Of a DNA stretch of 64,000 bases, positions 8,850-17,004 are shown piece by piece (the stretch's first letter is position 1; each line of letters begins with the position of its first letter). The stretch spans positions 2,418,001-2,482,000 of the forward strand of contig NZ_CP097263.1 of assembly GCF_028622115.1 (NCBI RefSeq), given 5' to 3'. Made by a program: the position numbers and the translations under genes. The notes beneath the pieces were generated by a model. It was not told the origin of the DNA, did not search any database, and saw nothing but the letters and a program-made list of their open reading frames with translations. This stretch comes from Kutzneria chonburiensis (GTDB taxonomy: Bacteria; Actinomycetota; Actinomycetes; Mycobacteriales; Pseudonocardiaceae).

Positions 8850-9929
8850 TCAGCAGCATAGGTGATCTCTCACGATGCGCTCGGCCGTCGCCTCCAGCAA
8901 GGGGCCCGGTCTGGCCCGGCAGCGCGCCGGGTCCGGCTCCAGGTCGGTCAGCGCATACGCGGCGCGGATCCCCGTGCCGACCAGGTCGTCGGCGGTCAGC
9001 GAGCACACGCCGGCAACCGCGACCACCGGCACGCCGCGGGCCGCCCGGGCGACGCCGACCGGAGCCTTGCCGCGCAGGGACTGGGCGTCCAGGGAGCCCT
9101 CGCCCGTGATCACGAGCGAGGCGTCGTGCAGGGCGTCACCGAAGCCGAGCAGGTCGAGCAGCACGTCGACGCCGGCCCGGCGAACGGCCCCTAGCACTGC
9201 TAGCGCCGCGTAGCCCACTCCCCCAGCCGCCCCGGCGCCAGGCAGGTCGGGGTCACCGCCGACGACTGCGGCCCAGCGCTCGAGTGCCTCAGCGAGCAAT
9301 GAGACCTGGAGTGGTGAGGCCCCCTTCTGTGGCCCATAGACCGGCGCGGCATCGGACAGCGGATTGTCGACGTCAGTCGCCAACACCAGCTCTATCTGCG
9401 ACAACCGGCTGTCCAGGCCGCTGAGATCGAGCCGGTCGACACGGGCCAGGCCACCGCCGCCCGGCTCGACCGGCACGCCGTCGACGTCCAACACGAGCGC
9501 GCCGAGCGCCCGGAGCATGCCGGCGCCGCCATCGGTGCAGGCGCTGCCGCCCAGGCCGAGCACGATCCGGGCGCAGCCGAGATCCATCGCCACGCGAATC
9601 AGCTCGCCGACGCCGTAACTCGTGGCGGACATGGGCGAGCTGCCCCAGCCCAGCCCGGACGCCTGCGCGAGCTCGACGACAGCCGTGTGCCCGCGCAGCG
9701 CCAGCATCGCGCGCACGGGCGTGCCCAACGGCCCGGTCACCGTGGTGACGAGCCGGTCGAAGCCGGCCGCGCAGGCCGCGTCCACGGTGCCCTCGCCGCC
9801 GTCGGCCACCGGCACCACCCGCACCTTGACGGACGGGTCGGCCCGCCGCAGGCCGGCCGCCAGGTGATCGGCGACCTGGCCGGCGGCGAGCGTGCCCTTG
9901 AACTTGTCCGGGGCCAGCAGCACCTTCAC
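8850..9929 (-). CDS. Glycerate kinase (GlxK/GarK family)
   Basis: 359 residues of the glycerate kinase type 1 family, beginning LLAPDKFKGTLAAGQVA as that family does. It also has VVPVADGGEGTVDA, IVLGLGGSACTDGGAGML (phosphate-binding glycine region) and GEGSLDAQSL. It phosphorylates the D-glycerate made by the neighbouring reductase, delivering carbon to glycolysis as phosphoglycerate; this family usually forms the 2-phospho isomer. It starts 1 base after the gcl stop, so the two are surely in one transcript. Confidence 0.93.
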   Translation of the reverse strand: MKVLLAPDKFKGTLAAGQVADHLAAGLRRADPSVKVRVVPVADGGEGTVDAACAAGFDRLVTTVTGPLGTPVRAMLALRGHTAVVELAQASGLGWGSSPMSATSYGVGELIRVAMDLGCARIVLGLGGSACTDGGAGMLRALGALVLDVDGVPVEPGGGGLARVDRLDLSGLDSRLSQIELVLATDVDNPLSDAAPVYGPQKGASPLQVSLLAEALERWAAVVGGDPDLPGAGAAGGVGYAALAVLGAVRRAGVDVLLDLLGFGDALHDASLVITGEGSLDAQSLRGKAPVGVARAARGVPVVAVAGVCSLTADDLVGTGIRAAYALTDLEPDPARCRARPGPLLEATAERIVRDHLCC

Positions 9930-9930
9930 C

Positions 9931-11625
9931 TCAGCTGACCGGCTCGAACTCGACCACGGTGTTCAGCGCGCTGCCCATGGACGCGTTGGCGGCCCGGTCG
10001 ATCATGATCTCGACCAGCACCGGCCGGCTGGTCCGGGAGGCCTCCTTGCGGGCCCAGGCCAGCGCGTCGGTGATCTCCGACGGCTCGGTCACCCGGCGGC
10101 CGGCGCAGCCGTAGGCCTCCATGATCTTGACGTTGTCGGTGCCGTACTCGTCGTAGTGAATGTCCACCTGGTAGTTCATGTTGTAGCCGGTCTCGGCCTG
10201 CCGGATCAGGCCGAGGTACTCGTTGTTGAGCATGATCAGCACGAACGGCACGTCGTACTGCGCGGCCACCGCCAGCTCCTCGACCAGGAACTGGAACGAG
10301 TAGTCGCCGACCACCGCGACGACCTCGGCGTCCGGCTTGGCCGTGCGGACCCCGATGGCCGCCGGGATCTCCCAGCCGAGCGGGCCGGCCTGGCCGCAGA
10401 CCTGGTAGTGCCGGGGCAGATGTGCCCGCTGGAACTGGCCCGACCAGATCTGGTAGAGGCCGATCGCGGTGACGAAGTAGGTCTCCGGACCGTAGAACTC
10501 GTTGATCTCCCGGAAGACCCGCGGCGCCTTGATCGGCACGGTGTCGAAGTCGTCCCGGCGCGGCAGTTCCGTGCGCAGCTCGGCGATCCGGCCGACCCAC
10601 TGCTGCCACCGCCGCTTGGCGTCGTGCTTGCGCGCCGCCTTGAGCAGGGCCTCCAGGAACAGCTTGGTGTCGGCGACGATGCCGAGATCCGGCCCGAAGA
10701 CGCGGCCGATCTGCAACGGGTCGACGTCCACGTGCACGAACTTGCGGTCGCCGCGGTAGACGGAGAGCTCACCGGTGTGCCGGTCCCCGAACCGCGCGCC
10801 CAACGCCAGCACGAAGTCGGACTCCAGGAACAGCGCGTTGGCCCAGCGCTGGCTGGTCTGGATGCCGGCCATGCCGGCGAACAGCTCGTGATCCTCGGGC
10901 AGACAACCCTTGCCCATCAACGTGATCTGCACCGGCACGCCCAGCAGCTCGGCCACCTCGCGCAGCACGCCGGACGCCTCGCCGCCGATCACACCGCCGC
11001 CGGCCAGCAGCAGCGGCCGCTCGGCCGCCAGCAACATCTCCAGCGCCCGGTCGACCCGGGGCTGGTGCGGGTGGACGGACTCGATCGGCAGCGGCGCGTC
11101 GATCGCGCCGTCCCACTCGATCTCCTGCTTCTGCACGTCCAGCGGCAGATCGATCAGCACCGGTCCGGGCCGTCCCGACCGGGCGATGCGGAACGCCTCG
11201 CGGAAGATCCACGGGGCCTGCGCCGCCTCCTTGACCTGGACCGCCCACTTGGTGACCGGCTTGGCGATCTCCACGATGTCGACCGCCTGGAAGGCTTCCT
11301 GGTGCAGTTTGGTCGACACGGCCTGGCCGGTGATGCACAGGATCGGCACGGAGTCGGCCTGCGCGGTGTAGAGGCCGGTGATCATGTTCGTGCCGGCCGG
11401 GCCGGAGGTGCCGACGGCGACGCCGACGTTGCCGGTGGTGCGGGCCCAGCCGTCGGCCATGTGGGTGGCGCCCTCCTCGTGCCGCACGATGAGGTGGTCG
11501 ATCGGGCTTTCCTCCAGTGCCGCGTAGAACGGCAGGATGGCGGCGCCCGGGCAGCCGTACACGGTGTCGACGCCTTCGGACGCGAGCACCTCGACGACCG
11601 CCTGCATGACGGGAATCCTCGGCAT
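9931..11625 (-). CDS. gcl: Glyoxylate carboligase (tartronate-semialdehyde synthase)
   Basis: 564 residues of the thiamine-diphosphate enzyme superfamily. It joins two glyoxylates into tartronate semialdehyde with CO2 release. The N-terminal PYR domain has CPGAAILPFYAALE, the middle domain LLAGGGVIGGEA, and the C-terminal PP domain GDYSFQFLVEELAVAAQ and NNEYLGLIRQ (ThDP/Mg binding). The assignment over acetolactate synthase rests on hyi, glxR and glycerate kinase flanking it. Unusually, it reads RHEEGATHMADG, with Glu50 where the well-studied E. coli enzyme has valine in place of the catalytic glutamate. It starts 3 bases after glxR. Confidence 0.88.
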   Translation of the reverse strand: MPRIPVMQAVVEVLASEGVDTVYGCPGAAILPFYAALEESPIDHLIVRHEEGATHMADGWARTTGNVGVAVGTSGPAGTNMITGLYTAQADSVPILCITGQAVSTKLHQEAFQAVDIVEIAKPVTKWAVQVKEAAQAPWIFREAFRIARSGRPGPVLIDLPLDVQKQEIEWDGAIDAPLPIESVHPHQPRVDRALEMLLAAERPLLLAGGGVIGGEASGVLREVAELLGVPVQITLMGKGCLPEDHELFAGMAGIQTSQRWANALFLESDFVLALGARFGDRHTGELSVYRGDRKFVHVDVDPLQIGRVFGPDLGIVADTKLFLEALLKAARKHDAKRRWQQWVGRIAELRTELPRRDDFDTVPIKAPRVFREINEFYGPETYFVTAIGLYQIWSGQFQRAHLPRHYQVCGQAGPLGWEIPAAIGVRTAKPDAEVVAVVGDYSFQFLVEELAVAAQYDVPFVLIMLNNEYLGLIRQAETGYNMNYQVDIHYDEYGTDNVKIMEAYGCAGRRVTEPSEITDALAWARKEASRTSRPVLVEIMIDRAANASMGSALNTVVEFEPVS

Positions 11626-11628
11626 CGG

Positions 11629-12498
11629 TCAGTCCCTTCCGGACAGGGTCTCGACGACCTTGAGCAGGGCGGAGTGGTCGAGCGAGCCGTGGCCCATGGC
11701 GCGGGCGGCGGCGATCAGCTGGGCGGTGAGGCCGGCCATCGGCAGCGACACGCCGGCCTGCCGCGCGGCGGCCTGGACGATGCCCATGTCCTTGTGGTGC
11801 AGGTCGATCCGGAAGCCCGGCTGAAAGTTCCGGGCGATCATGGAGTCGCGTTTGAGGTCGAGAATGCGGCTGGCCGCGAGACCGCCGGCAAGAACGTCCA
11901 TACCGGCCTTGGCATCCACGCCGGCTGCTTCCAGCAGCACGATCGCCTCGGCCACCAGCGCGTAGGTGCCGCCGACGACCAGCTGGTTGGCCGCCTTGAC
12001 GACCTGGCCGGCGCCGTGCGGGCCGACGTGCACGATGGTCTTGCCCAGGCTCTCCAGAATCGGCAGCGCCTCGGCGAAGTCCTCGGCCGTGCCACCGACC
12101 ATAATGGACAGTGCGGCGTTCTTGGCCCCGGTCTCGCCGCCGGACACCGGCGCGTCCAGCACCCGGATTCCCTTGCGTGCGGCCGATTCGGCCACGTTCT
12201 TGGACGTCTCGGGGCGGATCGTGCTCATGTCGATCAGCAGCAGTCCGTCGCCGCCGGCCGCGATGACCTCGGTGGTCACCGCCTCGACGTGCTCGTCCTG
12301 CGGCAGCATGGTGATCACGACCTCGGCGCCGGCGATGGCGTCGCCGACGCTGCCGGCCCGCTGCCCACCGGCTTCGGCCAGCGTGGCCATGGCCGGTTCG
12401 GACAGGTCGAAGCCGGTCACGGTGTGGCCGGCGGCCACCAGGTGGCCGGCCATCGGCGAACCCATGATGCCGAGGCCGATGAAGCCGATCTTGCTCAT
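11629..12498 (-). CDS. glxR: 2-hydroxy-3-oxopropionate (tartronate semialdehyde) reductase
   Basis: 289 residues starting MSKIGFIGLGIMGSPMAGHL, the NAD(P)-binding glycine motif of beta-hydroxyacid dehydrogenases. It also has DAPVSGGETGAKNAALSIMVGG (substrate site) and GAGQVVKAANQLVVGG, which holds the catalytic lysine. It reduces tartronate semialdehyde to D-glycerate. The in-frame extension upstream is ignored because the ATG at 12498 overlaps the hyi stop as ATGA, the usual coupling in this operon. Confidence 0.93.
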   Translation of the reverse strand: MSKIGFIGLGIMGSPMAGHLVAAGHTVTGFDLSEPAMATLAEAGGQRAGSVGDAIAGAEVVITMLPQDEHVEAVTTEVIAAGGDGLLLIDMSTIRPETSKNVAESAARKGIRVLDAPVSGGETGAKNAALSIMVGGTAEDFAEALPILESLGKTIVHVGPHGAGQVVKAANQLVVGGTYALVAEAIVLLEAAGVDAKAGMDVLAGGLAASRILDLKRDSMIARNFQPGFRIDLHHKDMGIVQAAARQAGVSLPMAGLTAQLIAAARAMGHGSLDHSALLKVVETLSGRD

Positions 12499-13304
12499 TG
12501 CGCCTCCTGCGGTGCTTGTTGACCGAAGCATTCAAGCCAGCCGAAGCTGTCAGTGGTCGCGCCGGTCGGCCGGTACTCGGCCCCGACGTGGCCGCGATAA
12601 CCGTTGGCGGCCAAGGTGGTCAGGTGTCGCAGCAGCTCCAACTGCCCGCTGCCGGGCTCGCCGCGGCCGGGCGCGTCGGCGAACTGGACGTGGCCGATGC
12701 GCTTGATGTGCTTGCTGGTCACGGAATCGAGGTCGTCGCCGTTGACCGCGAGGTGGTAGAGGTCGCACAGCAGCGCGACGTTGTCCAGCGGTACCAGGTC
12801 GGCCACGGCCAGTGCGTCCGCCGCGGTCAGCAGCGGGTAGTCGGGCGCGCCGGACAGCGGCTCCAGCACGATCGTGCCACCGACCGCCTGCACGGCGGTG
12901 GCCGCCACGGTCAGGTTGGCGGTCGCCAGTTCGTCCTGTTCGGACGGTGTGAAACCGTTGACCCGGTTGCCGTACAAGGCGTTGAAGGTGCGGCAGCCGG
13001 TGCGGCGGGCGATGTCGACGGCGATCTCCACGCTGGCGGTGAACTCGGCCTGGCGGTTGGGCCAGGACACCACGCCGCGGTCGCCGGCCGGCATGTCGCC
13101 GGCGAAGAAGTTGAGGCCGACCAGTTCCGTGCCGGCGTCGGCCAGTGCGTCGACGAACGCGTCGACCTCGGCCGTGGTCGGGCTCGCGGTGTCGAACGGC
13201 CACCAGAACTCCACCGCGTCGAAGCCGGCCTTCTTGGCCGCCGCCGGCCGGTCCAGCAGCGGCAGCTCGGTGAACAGGATCGAGAGGTTGGCGTCGAGAA
13301 GCAC
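12495..13304 (-). CDS. hyi: Hydroxypyruvate isomerase
   Basis: 269 residues with the TIM-barrel xylose-isomerase-like fold: LDANLSILFTELPLLDRP at the start, FDAVEFWWPF, NFFAGDMPAGDRG, LEPLSG, LLCDLYHLAV and HVQFADAPGRGEPG. It interconverts hydroxypyruvate and tartronate semialdehyde, feeding the reductase next door. It is the first gene of the leftward operon. The start is GTG at 13304, with a GGAG site about 7 bases upstream. A TTCCG-N5-CGGAA palindrome lies just upstream of the start. Confidence 0.92.
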   Translation of the reverse strand: MLLDANLSILFTELPLLDRPAAAKKAGFDAVEFWWPFDTASPTTAEVDAFVDALADAGTELVGLNFFAGDMPAGDRGVVSWPNRQAEFTASVEIAVDIARRTGCRTFNALYGNRVNGFTPSEQDELATANLTVAATAVQAVGGTIVLEPLSGAPDYPLLTAADALAVADLVPLDNVALLCDLYHLAVNGDDLDSVTSKHIKRIGHVQFADAPGRGEPGSGQLELLRHLTTLAANGYRGHVGAEYRPTGATTDSFGWLECFGQQAPQEAQ

Positions 13305-13318
13305 CGGATCACTCCGAT

Positions 13319-13333
13319 TTCCGTATCGCGGAA
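13319..13333. promoter_or_regulatory. Candidate IclR-type operator upstream of hyi
   Basis: The palindrome TTCCG-TATCG-CGGAA sits 14-28 bases upstream of the hyi start codon, in the divergent gap between the glyoxylate operon and the HTH regulator. The 5-5-5 layout resembles sites bound by IclR-family regulators, which control allantoin/glyoxylate genes in enterobacteria and Streptomyces (AllR). The same arms recur upstream of the IclR gene at 30269. Binding by any specific protein is inference. Confidence 0.55.
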
Positions 13334-13405
13334 TTACTTTTCCGATTAGTGAGAGAGTAGAGCGCGCCGCTGCGGTCGGTCAACGGTCGGCGCTACGGTT
13401 CGGCG

Positions 13406-13879
13406 GTGGATCTGGAGGCCGAGTTCACCACCGAGCCGTTCCGCGCCGAGGCCGGCGGCGAGCCGCCCGCGCACGCCGTCGAGGCCGCCGAGCAGGCCCG
13501 AAAGGCCGGCCTGGACACGACATTCGGGCCGCTCGGCACCACCGTGCGCGGACCGTCGGACGAGGTGTTGGACGCCCTGCCGGCGATCTTCCGGGCGGCG
13601 CTGACCGGCGGCGCGACCCGCGTGACGTTACGGCTGGGCGTGCCGGGCAGCGACGAAGCGCCCGTGGGTATCGGCTCGCTGGAACGGGTGATCGCCGAGG
13701 TGGAGGCCGAGCTCGGCGGGCCGTTGAGCACGCTGTCGCGGGCCGACAAGCAGCGAGCCGTGCGGCTGCTGGAGGAGCGTGGGGCGTTCGAGGTGCGCAA
13801 GTCCGTGCCCGCGGTGGCCGAAGCGTTGGGGGTCACCCGCTTCACCGTCTACAACTACCTGAACCGGTCGAGCTCGTGA
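13406..13879 (+). CDS. Thiamine-binding-fold (MTH1187/YkoF-like) plus DauR-type HTH protein
   Basis: 157 residues in two parts. Residues 1-75 (DLEAEFTTEPF, then AGLDTTFGPLGTTVRGPSD and GATRVTLRLG) match the small MTH1187/YkoF thiamine-binding ferredoxin-like fold. Residues about 90-155 (LSRADKQRAVRLLEERGAF, then VAEALGVTRFTVYNYLNR) match the C-terminal HTH of YheO/DauR-type regulators. The combination implies a small-molecule-sensing DNA-binding protein. It is divergent from the glyoxylate operon and 55 bases upstream of uraD on the same strand, so it is the prime candidate regulator of the island. Ligand and target are unknown. The GTG start has no clear ribosome site. Confidence 0.7.
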   Translation: MDLEAEFTTEPFRAEAGGEPPAHAVEAAEQARKAGLDTTFGPLGTTVRGPSDEVLDALPAIFRAALTGGATRVTLRLGVPGSDEAPVGIGSLERVIAEVEAELGGPLSTLSRADKQRAVRLLEERGAFEVRKSVPAVAEALGVTRFTVYNYLNRSSS

Positions 13880-13885
13880 TCCACT

Positions 13886-13926
13886 TCAACAAATTGTTGA
13901 CACCGCCGGCCCGGCGCTTCTACCGT
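13886..13926 (+). promoter_or_regulatory. Promoter with overlapping palindrome upstream of uraD
   Basis: A perfect 7-bp inverted repeat, TCAACAA-A-TTGTTGA (13886-13900), runs into TTGACA (13897-13902), an ideal -35 box. TACCGT at 13921-13926 fits the actinobacterial -10 form TANNNT after an 18-base spacer. Transcription would start near 13933-13935, on or beside the uraD ATG at 13935. The palindrome overlaps the -35 box, so a bound protein would block the promoter. Confidence 0.55.
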
Positions 13927-13934
13927 CGCTGCAC

Positions 13935-14369
13935 ATGAACCTCGACGAGGCTTCGCTGACCCAGTGCCTGGCGGTTCCCCGCTGGGTGCGGGCCGTGCTC
14001 GACGGGCAGCCGTACTCCTCGAAGGCCGCACTGTTCGCGGTGGCCGAGCGGGAAGCCGCGACGCTGACCGCCGACGAGGTCGAGCAGGCCCTGGCCGGCC
14101 ACCCGCGCATCGGCGACAAGTCCGGCAGCGCCACCTCACGGGCCGAGCAGTCCGGAGTGGACAACGTCGACCAGTTCGTCGCGGCCAACCGCGAGTACGA
14201 GCAGCGGTTCGGGCGGATCTACCTGGTCTGCGCCGCCGGCCGCGGCGGCGACGAGCTGCTGGCCGATCTCCGTGAGCGGCTGGTGAACACCGACGAGGCC
14301 GAACTGGCCGTGACCGTCCGAGAACTCGGCAAGATCGCGCTGCTGCGCCTGGCGAAGGTCGTCCAATGA
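13935..14369 (+). CDS. uraD: OHCU decarboxylase
   Basis: 144 residues. It decarboxylates 2-oxo-4-hydroxy-4-carboxy-5-ureidoimidazoline to S-allantoin, the last step of the uricase pathway. The signature GHPRIGDKSG (His56 as the catalytic base) and the SRAEQSG segment with the partner glutamate are both present. The length is shorter than animal forms and normal for bacteria. There is no ribosome-binding site, which fits the leaderless promoter described upstream. The stop overlaps the uraH ATG. Confidence 0.93.
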   Translation: MNLDEASLTQCLAVPRWVRAVLDGQPYSSKAALFAVAEREAATLTADEVEQALAGHPRIGDKSGSATSRAEQSGVDNVDQFVAANREYEQRFGRIYLVCAAGRGGDELLADLRERLVNTDEAELAVTVRELGKIALLRLAKVVQ

Positions 14370-14683
14370 TCACCACGCATGTCCTCGACACCACCTCCGG
14401 CCAGCCCGCGCCGGGAGTGTTGGTACGACTGGAATCCGGCGGCCGGATCATCGGCGACGGCGTCACCGACGACGACGGCCGCTGCCGCACGCTCGGCCCC
14501 GAGCACGTCGAGGCCGGCGTCTACCGCCTGGTCTTCGACACCGACACCTACTTCGCGCGGGTCGGACGCGAGGCGTTCTTCCCCGAGGTGACCGTGACGT
14601 TCCGGATCACCGATCCCGACCGGCACCACCACGTGCCGGTCCTGCTGAGCCCGTTTTCCTTCACCAGCTACCGAGGGAGCTGA
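14366..14683 (+). CDS. uraH: 5-hydroxyisourate hydrolase
   Basis: 105 residues of the transthyretin-related family. It hydrolyses 5-hydroxyisourate, the uricase product, to OHCU. It begins ITTHVLDTTSGQPAPGV with the N-terminal catalytic histidine and ends SYRGS, the C-terminal tetrapeptide that separates the enzyme from transthyretin. HHHVPVLLSPF is the third conserved block. It is ATGA-coupled to uraD and followed 5 bases later by urate oxidase. Confidence 0.95.
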   Translation: MITTHVLDTTSGQPAPGVLVRLESGGRIIGDGVTDDDGRCRTLGPEHVEAGVYRLVFDTDTYFARVGREAFFPEVTVTFRITDPDRHHHVPVLLSPFSFTSYRGS

Positions 14684-14688
14684 TCCGC

Positions 14689-15567
14689 GTGGCCGTCCAC
14701 CTTGGCCCCAACCAGTACGGCAAGGCCGAGAACCGGCTGGTGACGGTGTCCCGCAACGGTTCCGTGCACACGCTGCGGGACCTCACCGTCAGCACGTCGC
14801 TGCGCGGCGAGCTCGCCGCCACGCACCTGACCGGCGACAACTCCGGTGTCGTGCCCACCGACACGCAGAAGAACACCGTCTACGCCTTCGCCAAGGAGGC
14901 TCCCGTCGGCGAGATCGAGGAGTTCGCCCTGCGGCTCGGCCGGCACTTCGTCGGCTCGTTCGACCAGATCACCGGCGCCCGGGTGCTCGTCGAGGAGCAC
15001 GGTTGGGGCCGCATTCCGGCCAACTCCCACTCCTTCGTACGGGGATCCGACGAGAAGCGCACCACCGCCGTCACCATCTCCGGCACCGACGCGTGGGTCG
15101 TGTCCGGGCTTCGCGACCTCGTCGTGCTCAAGACCACCGGTTCCGAGTTCCACGGCTATCCGCGGGACAGGTACACCACCCTGCCCGAGACCACCGACCG
15201 GATCCTGGCCACCGCCGTCAGCGCCCAGTGGCGCTTCGCCGGCCTGGACGTCGACTGGGACAAGAGCTTCGCCGAGGCCCGCGACGCCCTGCTCGCCGCC
15301 TTCGCCGACACCCACAGCCTTTCCCTGCAACAGACCCTCTACGCCATGGGCACCGCCGTGATCGAGGCCCGGCCCGAGATCGCCGAGGTGCGGCTGTCGC
15401 TGCCCAACAAGCACCACTTCGTCGTCGACCTGAGCAAGTTCGGGCTGGCCAACGACAACGAGGTCTTCTACGCCGCCGACCGCCCGTACGGGCTCATCGA
15501 GGGCACCGTCCTGCGTGACGACGCCCCCGACGAGGGCCTGGCCTGGCACACCCTCCCGGCGTTCTAG
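14689..15567 (+). CDS. Urate oxidase (uricase)
   Basis: 292 residues. It oxidises urate with O2 to 5-hydroxyisourate and hydrogen peroxide without a cofactor. Seen are the N-terminal LGPNQYGKAENRLVTVSR, THLTGDNSGVVPTDTQKNT with the catalytic Thr of the first T-fold, and near the end LPNKHHFVVDLSKFGL, which holds the conserved NKH. The start is GTG just after a GGGAGCTGA stretch. It ends 4 bases into the convergent DUF899 gene. No catalase or xanthine dehydrogenase is in the window. Confidence 0.95.
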   Translation: MAVHLGPNQYGKAENRLVTVSRNGSVHTLRDLTVSTSLRGELAATHLTGDNSGVVPTDTQKNTVYAFAKEAPVGEIEEFALRLGRHFVGSFDQITGARVLVEEHGWGRIPANSHSFVRGSDEKRTTAVTISGTDAWVVSGLRDLVVLKTTGSEFHGYPRDRYTTLPETTDRILATAVSAQWRFAGLDVDWDKSFAEARDALLAAFADTHSLSLQQTLYAMGTAVIEARPEIAEVRLSLPNKHHFVVDLSKFGLANDNEVFYAADRPYGLIEGTVLRDDAPDEGLAWHTLPAF

Positions 15568-16292
15568 TGGCAGTGTCCGTCCCGGCCCAGGGTTTCCTCC
15601 GCGGTCACGGCGGGACGGGTCCACTGCGGCGCCGGCCGGCTGGTGCCGTCCCAGGTGGCGTGGCCGTCGGCGTCTGAACGCCAGTACCAGCAGGGGTGGT
15701 TGCCGTCGGGGACGCCCTGCCAGGTCTCGCCGCGGCCGCGGGGAGTCATGTCGAGCAGGGCGAACGAGCCGGACATCGCCTCGGTGCCGCGACCGGTGGT
15801 CGAGTAGGTGAGGAACACGCGGTCGCCGTCGCGGAGGTACGAGGTGATGTACCCCATCTCGCCGCCGGCGGGGCCGTCGATGCCACGGACCGAGTACCAG
15901 GGCACGGTGTAGCCCATGAACTCGACGAAGGGCTCCACCTCGGCCCAGCGGCCGACGGTGAGGATGGCGAACGAGACGCCGCGGGCGTTCAGGTAGACGT
16001 CGGTCGCGTGCCACGCCGCGTAGGTGCAGCCCTCGCACTGCCCCTGATGCGGCGCGCCGTCCCACCACATGTGCTTGTACACCAAAAGCTCGTCCCGCCC
16101 TTGGAACAGGTCGATGAACGGGACGGGGCCGTCCGGGCCGACGACCTCGACGGTGCCGTCGAACTCGACCATCGGCAGCTGCCGGCGGGCCGCGGCGATG
16201 GCGTCGCCCTCGCGGGTGTGCGCCTTCTCGCGAGCCAGCAGCTCGTCGCGGGCGGCCTGCCAGGTCTTCAGATCGGCCAGCTTCGTCGACAT
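15564..16292 (-). CDS. DUF899 thioredoxin-like protein
   Basis: 242 residues typical of DUF899, a thioredoxin-fold family of unknown biochemical role. Conserved stretches are WQAARDELLAREKAHTREGD, LFQGRDELLVYKHMWW, CEGCTYAAWHATDVY (the CxxC pair), PWYSVRGIDG and a C-terminal CWYWRSDADGH. The ATG follows a GGAGG-like site. It converges on uricase with a 4-base overlap and shares no obvious pathway with it. Confidence 0.85.
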   Translation of the reverse strand: MSTKLADLKTWQAARDELLAREKAHTREGDAIAAARRQLPMVEFDGTVEVVGPDGPVPFIDLFQGRDELLVYKHMWWDGAPHQGQCEGCTYAAWHATDVYLNARGVSFAILTVGRWAEVEPFVEFMGYTVPWYSVRGIDGPAGGEMGYITSYLRDGDRVFLTYSTTGRGTEAMSGSFALLDMTPRGRGETWQGVPDGNHPCWYWRSDADGHATWDGTSRPAPQWTRPAVTAEETLGRDGHCH

Positions 16293-16395
16293 GAGTTCCT
16301 CCAGTGGGTGTCGGTTCCCTCATGGCGTTGTCGAAGCTGGTGTCGTCAGTTCGACATGGGAGGTCGTTTTTAGTCCTCACTGAAGTAATAGTGTA

Positions 16396-16893
16396 TTAAG
16401 CACTCTCTCGCTCGGCGCGCTGCTTGGCCAGCTGCTCGACCGGGGTCGGCAGAGTGGTCTCGAAGTCGATGAGCTTGACCCACGTCGGCGTGACGACGAC
16501 ACGGACCATGCCCTGGTAGAGGGAGTGGACCTCGGCCTCCCACACGACGCGCTGCTCGGCGCTCATCTCGTAGGAGCCGTTCATCTGGAGGTACTCCTCC
16601 GGAATGCCGTCGACGACGTCGAGCTCGACGCGGCCGCGGATGAGCAGGATCTTCGGCGGGTGGACCTCGGTGTCGATGGTGATGGCGACGTTCGGATTGC
16701 GGCGCAGCGAGTGCAGCTTGGGGGCGTTGAGGGCCGTGCAGAGGACCAGCTCGGCGCCGTTCCAGGTGAACGCGATGGGGATGTTGCGCGGCGTGCCGTC
16801 CTTGGCCACGTAGGCCAGCCGGCACAGGTCGCGGGCCAGCAGTTCCTGGCTGTACGGGCGGTTGAGGACCTCGGCGATCTCGCTGGGCTGCAT
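16396..16893 (-). CDS. Pyridoxamine 5'-phosphate oxidase-fold flavin/F420 protein
   Basis: 165 residues from ATG 16893. It is a split-barrel PPOX-type protein: LCRLAYVAKDGTPRNIPIAFTW, LVLCTALNAPKLHSL, NPNVAITIDTEVHPP and a C-terminal VRVVVTPTWVKLIDFE. Such proteins bind FMN, F420 or heme; the cofactor and substrate are not determinable. The very long open frame upstream on this strand is only the shadow of the LtrA gene. The two genes are divergent, with a 111-base gap. Confidence 0.8.
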   Translation of the reverse strand: MQPSEIAEVLNRPYSQELLARDLCRLAYVAKDGTPRNIPIAFTWNGAELVLCTALNAPKLHSLRRNPNVAITIDTEVHPPKILLIRGRVELDVVDGIPEEYLQMNGSYEMSAEQRVVWEAEVHSLYQGMVRVVVTPTWVKLIDFETTLPTPVEQLAKQRAERESA

Positions 16894-17004
16894 GACGGGC
16901 TCCTTCGTCGGCTGTTGTATCCCTGGGACGGACCCGCCGTGACGTTCTCGACAACCCGGCGCGCCTTTTTTCCGACGAGTTTGCGCGCCGGCAGAATCCG
17001 GGGC

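Noticed and set aside
9892-12522. 876-codon + strand open frame across gcl and glxR
   Set aside because: Shadow of well-recognised genes on the other strand; composition is His/Arg/Gln/Asp-rich without structure.
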